This document shows positions 22,803 to 31,151 of a stretch of DNA of 64,000 nucleotides, piece by piece. This DNA comes from Trichaptum fuscoviolaceum (Eukaryota > Basidiomycota > Agaricomycetes > Hymenochaetales > Trichaptaceae). The number at the start of each line of letters is the position of its first letter. The stretch's first letter is position 1. The notes under the pieces are model-generated. The model was not told the DNA's origin. It saw only the letters and a list, made by a program, of their open reading frames with translations, and did no database searches. The stretch spans positions 2,542,001 through 2,606,000 of the forward strand of contig CAJSYZ010000005.1 in the NCBI GenBank assembly GCA_910574455.1, read 5' to 3'. The position numbers and the translations under genes were made by a program.

Positions 22803-23236
22803 GCTCAGCGGTGACGCCCGCGTAGTAACAACTTGAAGTTAGTAGTACTACTAGTAGTAGTACCGGTAGCCTGAGTAGCCACAGCCTCAGGCTGTCAGTG
22901 ACTCAGTGGCACCGCCGCCAGCCTGCCAGTGAGCCTGCAAGTGCCAGTGAGTAGTACTAGTACCAGTAGCACTGTGATAGTACTAGTAATAGAGCTAGCC
23001 TGAGTATCCGAGTGTCCAAGTCCGAGTCTGAGTCAGGCTCATTCCGAGTCAGCCTAACTTGAAGGCTGCCAATCACTGGCACTGCCAGTGCCAGCAAGTG
23101 CAAGTGGGCGTAAATTTTCCTTGAATAGGCGCCCTCATCTCCAACTTCAACTACAACTTGCACCTTTGCCAACTTGATTCACCATCGAAACTCATAGCAC
23201 CTGTCAGCGTGCCTCGACTTGAAACACTGCACAAGA
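22803..23236. repeat. Palindromic-word spacer, block 4 (divergent promoters)
   Basis: Lies between the divergent transposase and coiled-coil genes, so it should contain both promoters. It carries CAGCCT-c-AGGCTG (22882-22894), the same word as at 18458-18470 with another central base, plus CTA/GTA runs (22840-22863, 22950-22995) and GCCAGTG clusters (22918-22945, 23075-23095). Confidence 0.75.
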
Positions 23237-24242
23237 ATGTCAACTCGAAGACAAACGCGGGCTAAGAATAGCAATCAGCACCCGGGAGCCATAGTCAATA
23301 AACTCAGAACACATCGAACGAAAGAGGAGGTATTGAGGGAGAAAGAAGAGAAGGAGAGAAGGAGAGAAGAGCAGGCCTCAAAGCGTGGTGAGGCATTGAG
23401 GGAAAAGGAGGAGAAGGAAAAACAGAAGGAAGAACGGGCAGCTCTGCGCGAAGCTGCGGCTCAACAAGCCGCGGATGCGAGAGAGAAGAGAAAACTTGAT
23501 GCGGAACAGAAACGGGCAGCAAAAGAACAAGAGGCATCTGAGAAGGTACGCAAAAAGAGAGCTGCAGCAGAGCAACAGGAAACAGCAATACTGGAGACGA
23601 TGGAGCTTGAGAAGAATTTGTCGAAGGCTCTTGACATTCGCACCCAGATGGGCTCAACTGCACCTAAGCTGGCTGGCACTGACAAACGAGGGCTAAAAAA
23701 ACCGAAAGACACTCCTGAAGCTAGTGAGTCCTTATCTTCAAGACAGCGACAGTCGAGTTACCAGATATTGGCATTGCAGGTTCAACGAACGAGGAAAAAG
23801 ACAGCTTTTGTGAAGCTGAAGGCAATGCAAACTTTTATGTTCGTAAGTTGCATTACCTTTACGACTTTAGGTTTTGAAAGATGAACATATTGACTCACGT
23901 TATGATGCAGCCAATTCCGATGGACCAGATAGAGAGCGCGCAAAAAAGGCGAGGAAAAAGGACACCAGAGGTGCACTTCCTTTCCGTACTTGTGTGCAGG
24001 GCGCAAAGGCTTCAAGTCGTATCATAGGAGGCACTGGCTATCATAGTACGCTTGCAGGACAGGACAGCAGTCTTTCTGGTGAGGATACAGACATGATAGA
24101 CTCGCCCAATACGTCGAAACGGAACGATAAGACAAAGCGACCTGTCAGGGCACTTCGCAACACAGATGGATCCACTTTCTTCGGCGGAGAGGGCAGAAAT
24201 CCTGAGATCGCAAGGAAGATAGTAGAAGATATTGACTTGTGA
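23237..24242 (+). CDS. Highly charged coiled-coil hypothetical protein
   Basis: The ATG at 23237 gives MSTRRQTRAKNSNQHPG, a basic opening, then about 110 residues of Glu/Lys/Arg/Ala repeats (EKEEKERRREEQ) predicted to be one long coiled coil. The first exon ends at 23723 (GTGAGT). Several short exons follow, and the last from about 23911 encodes a Ser/Thr/Asp-rich, probably disordered tail ending VEDIDL at 24242. From memory, similar proteins with a TRxxNAxxxPG opening recur as hypothetical proteins in Agaricomycetes; no function is known to me. It is head-to-head with the transposase gene and tandem with the next gene. It could be a DNA-binding accessory protein because of the strong positive charge, but that is a guess. 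Confidence 0.6.
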
Positions 24243-24570
24243 GTTTGAAGTCGTACTACTCAACCGTTCGCATCATAGTACGAAAGATGAGTTTCAAATT
24301 CAAACAAATTCAAGTTGATAGTAAGTGTGAAGCTTGATTTAAACTCAGCTACTTGAAGCTTATCATTGTAGTACTACTTACTACTACTACTAGTAGTACT
24401 AGTACTGATAGCTTGAATGCGCCCGCCACTGCCAGTGGCAGTTTGAGCGTGCCACGCGTGCGCCAGTGACACTGCCAGTGGCAGCGACCGTGGCGGCCCG
24501 GCGGGTCACCGCCGTGCCACACTTCTTCAAGATCATCATGAACCCGAACGTTGCAGCTTCTTCACTTATA
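24243..24570. repeat. Palindromic-word spacer, block 5
   Basis: Contains the perfect 14-bp palindrome TACTACTAGTAGTA (24385-24398), ACTGCCA-g-TGGCAGT (24428-24442) and further GCCAGTG and CCGTGGCGG phrases up to about 24510. It lies between two same-strand genes. Confidence 0.75.
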
Positions 24571-24888
24571 ATGCTCACATCCTTATCTTTGTTTCAAGTT
24601 GTGAGCCTGGCTGACACAAGGAAAATTTAGGCTCCCCGCCTCGGTGCAAGAGGATGCAAACTTTAGTCCTTGGGAGGATGAAGGAGAGACAGTAACCCTC
24701 ACCGAGTTTTCAAGGTGTAAAGAATAGCTTTGCGAGCGAGCGACAGACGGCACATCTTGTTGACTCCGACACTGATAATGTGAGTTGGTTAAAGCATTCA
24801 TTAGACTGGCAGATGAAATCTTAATATTTTGATTGTGCGTTTAATTAGGACGCGAGGAGACTTACAATACCGCCCCAAGCCAATGTGA

Positions 24889-27609
24889 GTGCCGCTTAAA
24901 GTTCAAAGAAATCGTTCGATTCACAGAGACTATGCATCGGTGGAGTCCCATGCACAACGATGGCTAATTAACAATGTTTCTGTATCGTATCAGGATGGAG
25001 CCAGCAATAAATCGAAGAAAAGGAAGCTATCCCGCGACACTCTCTCCGACTTGCAGGCTCCTACAACGTTGGTAAGTGGCATCATAATGTCTTGCTTCGT
25101 TCGCGCTACTTATCCTTCCTTCTTTGTGCTCTGGAGAAGAAGAATATCAGGAGACAATCGGCCGTTCAGGTGAGTGTTTCACATCAAAGCATGGATCTGG
25201 TGCCGGACTTTCTTGTGTCCTTCGGCGTCGACATATCTTTACTTCATTACTTACCAAACCGTACTCTGAATAGGGCGCGAAAATGCAGAGAATCGCCAAC
25301 TCCCAGCTTGATGTAACAGTAAGTTTATTCTGCTTTTACCCCCTCACTACTCACCTGTCATCTCGTCAGGAGGGTATTACTGTCGATGGACATAGAGAGC
25401 AATCGCCGGCGTTGTATCTGCAGATGCAGGTATGTGTAGGCATCGACACTCAATAGGACAACTTTCTGCACCCCTTTCTTTGGCAAGGATCTGGTCGTCT
25501 ACTAAGCTTTGCTTATTGTAGGACAGCATGATCGCAACTAATAAGAAGAGGAAGTCACCGCCGGACTCTAACTCGCATGCCGTGGTAATTCTTGCATTTC
25601 CACCCAATATTCAGATCACTTCCTTACTATCTAAAACAGACTAGCATGAACGTGTATATGAAGAAGCCGTCATCACAGGCTGCCTCGACAGTTAGTGTTA
25701 ATCCTTCTAATCTCCATTTCATATCATTTCTGATTAAGCAACAAGGATTTGAACCTCACTACTAGTAACAAGAGTAAACTGCAAGACAGTCATTCTCAGG
25801 CTGATATACTGGTATTCAATTCTCTTCGAGCTTTTCTTGGTAACAATTCCTCTAATTGCTACAGATGAAATCTTCTACTTCTATTCGCAATTTGAAGAGG
25901 TCTCTGGCGGCTCATGCGCAACATATTGCAAGTGTGAGCTAATTGCTGCAATTGATTCGTGTACTAATTCAAGGCTCCTTTAACAGGCAAGTGGTTGTGA
26001 GGTGTCGCTAACACCACGAGCACAATCACCTGCGATGACGACAGTATCCATCAGTCCTGAACCCGAAGTGCTCGCAACCAAGGCTCATCTTGGTCATCGC
26101 AAAGTCTCTCGGACTACTAGCTCTGTGCGTTAATCAAATCATGTCTATGATATACATCCACTAACTTGCAGAAATGCAGACATCTGTAGGGCTTGAGGAC
26201 AAGGATAGAAATAGTATCGGAAGGGAGGGATCCCGCGCTCCCGGCAAAAAAAGGGCAACGAATCAGTGTCTCCCTCCCGGAACTCAGGCAGGCTGGACTC
26301 ACATTCTTCTGCCTTCGCTGTATCGCGCAGTTGGAAAGTCCACAACTCCATGGCAAAACCCGGACAATAAGTCCATCGGAGCCTTGTGGGGGAAGGTGTT
26401 TGATTCTGTCGAACTTAGTTACGACACGCAATTGGCCGACATCTGTTCTTTAGTTGAGTCATCCCTTATTGTCTTTCATCGGCCATTTTGAATCAAGTAT
26501 GATCTGCCCTGTAGGCAGCCCAGAGATGCTCTGATAGTTGGCGCAAGAAATTGTTCGAGAAAGCCGAACAATCAATTTCGAGTTTCGTCGGCAACGAGCG
26601 TTCTAAGTCGGTGGAGACCGAAGAAATTGTGAAGATGTTGCAGACGATGGTCGACAAGAAGAAAGCTGAACCATTCCTCTGGGAAAGCTGGCATAGTATG
26701 GATAAGGTATGTAAAAATTTGCCCCATGTCACCCTTCGTATCCCTGCATTGACTCTGAAAGTACAGAAGCAAGGGTTGTTCTGCTCTGATCTTGTAATCT
26801 CAGTGTTGTCCGTACACCTAGTCTTGGCCCTGGGTCGGCATAAAGTACTGGATAAAAACACAATAGGAAAGCCTATCGGTGCCCTCGCTCTTGCGGCAAC
26901 CGCGGTATCTATCTACTTCAGTTCTTATAGTGGCTTTATTCGCTGAATTTCTCATGAACAGGTCAAGGTTGCAATCGACAAGCAAGTGGCCCGGTTGCAA
27001 AAGATCAAAGAAGAGTTTGGTGGCGCTGAGTGGTACTTCACCAGTGCTCTGTGGCAGCCTCATACGGACGACTATGTTAACTTATTGTCGAATTCCTCGT
27101 TTTTTACTGAATCAAACTGGGAGAAGGTCCGATCCCGCCTAGCAGCTTACAATTCCATTGAAGATTTTAGTGCGGGAAAGAACACCGAACTTGTTGGATC
27201 GGGTGTCACTGGCAGGGATTTCTCCCTGTATCTTGACGTTGGAGACGCGGATGCGAGCGGCGAGTATACATATGGCGAGGGCGCTACTAGAAGTAGTAAG
27301 TGCAAGGAGGATAAGGATAATGACGGCGAAGAAGTCGAGGATTTCAAGGATAGGGAAGACGATATGGAGGACGAGAGTGTGCTTGGCGAGGGAGACGAGG
27401 TCGAGGACAAGGATCAGGAGGAGGACAAGGATCAGGATCAGGATGAGAACAAGGATGCGGACGAGAATTTCAGCGTGGGTTATGGACGCAGTGGAGGTTT
27501 TGAGGGCGAGGAGAATGACGCAGGCAGAGAGGACTGGGAAGGTGAGGGCGATCGCGAGGAGGACGAGGGTTCATTATGGGATTCGGCTACGGACGGCGCA
27601 GACTTTTAA
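24889..27609 (+). CDS. Hypothetical protein, possibly DUF6532-like, with a ladder of tiny exons and an acidic tail
   Basis: The start is uncertain (24.56-24.93 kb). From about 24930 to 26150 at least seven small exons, each followed by GTAAGT/GTATGT-like donors, encode basic disordered pieces (KKRKLSRDTL, TNKKRKSPPDSNSHAV, MKSSTSIRNLKRSLAAHAQH). From about 26174 a globular region follows: GWTHILLPSLYRAVGKSTTP, KLFEKAEQSISSFVGN and GLFCSDLVISVLSVHLVLAL, with GALALAATAV near 26880. That layout recalls the basidiomycete DUF6532 family, a recollection rather than a search result. The final exon (26986 on) ends in about 90 residues dominated by Asp and Glu and stops at 27609. An alternative splice could add a different C-terminus ending at 27781. 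Confidence 0.55.
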
Positions 27610-27832
27610 GAGCAGGTCGATCTCTGGTGAGCTTCGGCTTTGACCCATCACCCCGCCACTGTATTCAAGCTCTTACTACCATCAACTTGCAGTGGCATTC
27701 GTTCTCTGAATATGCCGAGGAACAGCCTGCCAGCGAGGCAGAAGTGGCAAAATACAATCTGGTTCAGGATGCCGTGGTGTAGCTACTGAGGGACCGTGAC
27801 ACTGATGCACTGATTTCTACTTATTGTCTTAA

Positions 27833-28040
27833 ATTACTTGTGGAAATGAAGTAATTCTGGAACCTCTTACGCACTTACACGCTTGAGTACTGCAAACCGA
27901 CAGACAAAAAAGTCTGCTTATATGATTAAATGATGAATTACTTATGGAATGAACTACTTGAACCCCTTACAAACTTATACACTTGAGCACTGCAATTCGA
28001 ATGCCAGAAAAAAACTTCTGATATGCTTGAATGCTGAAGA
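27833..28040. repeat. Degenerate two-copy tandem repeat, period about 104 bp
   Basis: ATTACTTGTGGAAATGAAGT... (27833) recurs at 27937 as ATTACTTATGGAATGAACT..., with matching later phrases (CTTAC-CTTGAGTACTGCAA and CTTATACACTTGAGCACTGCAA). The two copies have clearly diverged. It sits just downstream of the last island gene. Confidence 0.65.
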
Positions 28041-28074
28041 CTGAATGCCTGAAGTACTGATTTAAGTCGACGGC

Positions 28075-28128
28075 ACTGATTTCAGCAGGCCCCTTCCTGA
28101 ATAATGAAACCACATGCCTGAAATCAGT
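28075..28128. repeat. Inverted repeat / hairpin
   Basis: ACTGATTTCAG (28075-28085) and its exact complement CTGAAATCAGT (28118-28128) with a 32-nt loop; GTACTGATTTAAG just upstream echoes the arm. It may be a relic of an element end near the island boundary. Confidence 0.6.
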
Positions 28129-29618
28129 AAATCAGTAGAATTTCACTTCCCAGGGCTTCAGTAAATTTCAGACCGTTTAAGTAACCTTAAGTGAAAAAGA
28201 AGATTCCCTGATGTGCCCCCGGTTCTTACTCGTTTTTAGCGCCCGCTATATTTCTAATTGCTTTGTTGAAATTGTGCTTCTCTGCTGGTTCCCCATTCTG
28301 GTGTTGCGTTGATATCGAGACGCAGATAACCCGATGCTAACGGGTGGCCTCAGGAGCTCTTCTAGAGCCCGAAGACACTGGCATCACTATCGTAGTATCT
28401 GCCAGCAACCGTTTTGTTATGTATTGCTTGCACACCACGGACGGAATTGGCGTAAGTTAACCTTGACGGGGCTGTGCATAACCCGTGGATCCTAGCACTT
28501 GATGTTCATTGGCTTGTGAATTAAATTCTCAAACAACATAGGAGACAACAATGCCTTGACCTGGTAGCGGGTCAATAGTGTCTAGGAGAAACGCGACACT
28601 CACATGCAAGCAATCAATCAGACTCAGAAAACACGCGATTGTAGAAGGGTTTCCTACGAGACGCGTGTATGTGGACAGGACACATGATTACATCGTGTTG
28701 AGGAATCTCCGGTAGCTGTGTGCGTTGTGGAAGGAAAGAGGCTACAAGCAAGACGTCAAGGGCGACTTCATATTTCGTAGATATGAACAGCGCTTACTGC
28801 AGCACTCCAGTGCGCTTATAGGCTCCAGACAGCCGCAGGGGAGGGTCTTTTTTAGTTCAGAGCCATGGCGAATCACTTTACCTTTAAAGTTGCAATAAAC
28901 GATCGACCTACACTTAGGCGCAGTCCCAGGGAAAGGGAGGGGGGCGATGATAGCTGTAATTCGAACTGGCTCCTGGAGCCTGATCGGCGAAAACGCAATG
29001 AGCTATCGGCGAGCTGAGAAGTTCTTTGTCTTTGAAACGCACATTGAAGAATATAGCGAAGTTCATCACAATGAAGCAAAGAACAAGAGCATAATATACG
29101 ATGCCGGATCATCGCATAAAACTGCAAGTAGGGCGGGAGTATCCACCACATAGCTGTGTTTAGGGAGAAGAACGCTATACAGTGCTATGCATGCTGGCAG
29201 GAGTGGTGAGCCATGCTTTGCTTAAACAGATACATATACTATGCTTTTGGTACGTACCTGTTCTCGACGTCCTCAGCTTTGCGGAGGTTATGAAATACAC
29301 GGGGGTAACTGCACAGGCAGGATATCGTCCGAGGAGATAGGTGCATTTCTGTTTTACGCTGCTCGCACGCTCATTTCATCACAGAAGTTTTAGTCGGAGA
29401 AAGAGCAAAGAAGAGAAGCTGCGAAGAAAATGACAGAGAGAATGACTCAACAAGATGAGAAGAGAGATGCAAACTAACCGTCTCACCTCCGCACCCAACT
29501 CCAACCACGAAAAAGTTCCGCATCATGATGGATGATTGAGCGTACCGCTCATCAGAAGCCATAGGTACACCTCCCAATCCATCTTCTGTCCAAATAAGGA
29601 GAAACCAACGCAGATCCC
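28129..29618. other. Stretch without a confident gene
   Basis: Short frames only. A minus-strand frame starting at 29577 (MASDERYAQSSIMMRNFFVV follows its first residues) has a GTGAGA donor and a plausible acceptor, but the joined frame stops quickly, giving only about 40 residues. If real, its start lies about 40 bp from the Gag-only element inserted at 29619. Confidence 0.4.
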
Positions 29619-29815
29619 TGTTAAGTGCTGACTGTCACACGGTCACGTGACGTTTGCGCGAATTTTTCATGTTGTCGCATCAGTAGCTAGTTCATCAATC
29701 AACTACGTGCTTCTGTGCTATTTCTGAGTCTTCTGAGCTTCTCTCTGAGTCTTCTGAGCTATTCTGAGCTTCCATCTGAGTTCTCACCATCATTTCCTAA
29801 ACTCTATTCTTCACA
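29619..29815 (+). repeat. 5' LTR of the Gag-only element (197 bp)
   Basis: Identical to 30955-31151 by eye. It contains a CTGAGTCTTCTGAGCT phrase in repeated form (about 29727-29775) and TCACGTGA early on (29643-29650). Confidence 0.95.
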
Positions 29816-29913
29816 GGTTATGAGCCTTGGTGCTTAAACCCTCAAAACATTCCTCACCAACATCTTTTCCATTTGGCACAAACTCACATTCCCTACCAAC
29901 AACAACATCTACC

Positions 29914-30927
29914 ATGGCCTCTACCAACAGTGGCATCCCTAGCTATGCTGTCAACATCATCAGCAATGTTCCTTTACTCTCCAAGGACACCTACCACACA
30001 TGGAAGGATGGCATGACCGTGTTTTTGCTGGGAGTTGGGGCAGATTATGTGGTGGAGAAGGTTGATTCAGTGCCAGAGGGCAAGGGGGCTTTGGATAAGC
30101 AATTGATTCTGATTCTATGGTCCAAGGTGGAGTCCGAGTATCATCATCTATTCTCCGATTCCACATCCGCCCTTGGCATCTGGAAGAAGATTGTCAATCA
30201 CTTCCAGAAGTCAACCATGGCTAAGCGTATGAAGGCGAGGCAGGAGTTCCATCACGTCACTCATGATCCATCTCAGCCCATTGAGGTCTACATTCATGCA
30301 GTTGACAAGGCACGCCAGACCTTGAAGGACATAGGATGCGTCATTGATGACGTAGAGGCCTTAGACGTCCTTCTCATGAATCTGGACCCCAGCTATCACA
30401 CCATTCGCACCTCCATTCTCACTGCCAAGGACGAGCCAAAGCTTCAGGATGTCAAGGACATTTTATCCGGTTCCTCAGTCTCAGTAATCAACATCAAGTC
30501 TGAGCCTGTTGAATTCGGCATGGCAGCTCAACACTCTGGTCGCCGCTTTGGTCAATCTCCTGCTCAGGGCCCTGGAAGGAGTCCTCCATATCCAGTTGAT
30601 GTAGACGGTTTCCGCTGGTGCGATCCTACTAACAGTGATCACTGTCATCGATGTGGTCGCCCTGGTCACATAGCAGCCAAGTGCTTTGCTGATATGCCAC
30701 AGCATGTCAGGGATTGGATCATGCAAGGACGTTCTCACTATGGTAATCGGCAGGATAAGGCGGATATGGTTGAAGCTGATCATGTTGCTTCTTTTGTTGG
30801 TGTTGATCCCTACTCTGCTTTCAGATCCTACCGCTCTCGCTCTCCTTCATCTATACATTCTTCTTCATCCGTTCATTACCGTTGCTCTTCTCCTTCTTCT
30901 GACACCTTTGGTCCTATTGCTCTTTAG
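29914..30927 (+). CDS. gag: Copia-type Gag protein with zinc knuckle
   Basis: The ATG at 29914 has a strong context (ACCATGG) and starts MASTNSGIPSYAVNIISNVP. The 337-residue product has the N-terminal SKDTYHTWKDGM segment and the helical body of the copia Gag (UBN2/gag_2) family (MAKRMKARQEFHHVTHDPSQ, then LDVLLMNLDPSYHTIRTSIL). A CX2CX4HX4C knuckle (CHRCGRPGHIAAKC, about residues 244-257) precedes a Ser/Arg-rich tail. The frame is intact and ends 27 bp before the 3' LTR. It would assemble particles and bind the element's RNA. The lack of any pol remnant argues that this is the designed structure of the element, not a deletion scar. Confidence 0.93.
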   Translation: MASTNSGIPSYAVNIISNVPLLSKDTYHTWKDGMTVFLLGVGADYVVEKVDSVPEGKGALDKQLILILWSKVESEYHHLFSDSTSALGIWKKIVNHFQKSTMAKRMKARQEFHHVTHDPSQPIEVYIHAVDKARQTLKDIGCVIDDVEALDVLLMNLDPSYHTIRTSILTAKDEPKLQDVKDILSGSSVSVINIKSEPVEFGMAAQHSGRRFGQSPAQGPGRSPPYPVDVDGFRWCDPTNSDHCHRCGRPGHIAAKCFADMPQHVRDWIMQGRSHYGNRQDKADMVEADHVASFVGVDPYSAFRSYRSRSPSSIHSSSSVHYRCSSPSSDTFGPIAL

Positions 30928-30954
30928 TTTTAGATTGTGCCAGTCAAGGGGGAG

Positions 30955-31151
30955 TGTTAAGTGCTGACTGTCACACGGTCACGTGACGTTTGCGCGAATT
31001 TTTCATGTTGTCGCATCAGTAGCTAGTTCATCAATCAACTACGTGCTTCTGTGCTATTTCTGAGTCTTCTGAGCTTCTCTCTGAGTCTTCTGAGCTATTC
31101 TGAGCTTCCATCTGAGTTCTCACCATCATTTCCTAAACTCTATTCTTCACA
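30955..31151 (+). repeat. 3' LTR of the Gag-only element (197 bp)
   Basis: Same sequence as the 5' LTR, preceded by the purine run AAGGGGGAG and followed by the target duplication atccc. Confidence 0.95.

Larger units (their letters stand above)
10160..28200. mobile_element. Putative composite Plavaka-type DNA transposon island (ends unresolved)
   Basis: A complete Plavaka transposase gene (18682-22802, minus) lies mid-island. It is surrounded by four other multi-exon genes (11055-14015 minus, 16088-17913 plus, 23237-24242 plus, 24889-27609 plus). The spacers around all five genes are densely filled with the same inverted-repeat word families, which are nearly absent from the housekeeping half of the window. 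Plavaka transposases are known as CACTA/EnSpm-related fungal DNA transposases, and CACTA elements carry repetitive subterminal binding arrays, so a shared element is plausible. Scanning about 10.0-10.5 kb against 27.8-28.5 kb did not give me terminal inverted repeats or a target duplication. The boundaries are where the word field fades. An alternative is several nested elements. Confidence 0.5.
29619..31151 (+). mobile_element. Gag-only LTR retrotransposon (TR-GAG type, copia-like)
   Basis: Two identical 197-bp LTRs (29619-29815 and 30955-31151) start TGTTAAG and end CTTCACA. They are flanked by the 5-bp duplication atccc (29614-29618 and 31152-31156). The interior encodes only a Gag with a zinc knuckle; protease, reverse transcriptase and integrase are absent. 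GTCAAGGGGGAG directly before the 3' LTR is a polypurine tract, and GGTTATGAGCC just after the 5' LTR is the likely primer-binding region. Terminal-repeat retrotransposons with a GAG domain have been described in plants as TR-GAG. Such elements must borrow enzymes from a related autonomous copia element. Perfect LTR identity means very recent movement. Confidence 0.95.

Noticed and set aside
10160..28200. Starship-type giant element
   Set aside because: No DUF3435 tyrosine recombinase was seen, and the only transposase is of the Plavaka type.
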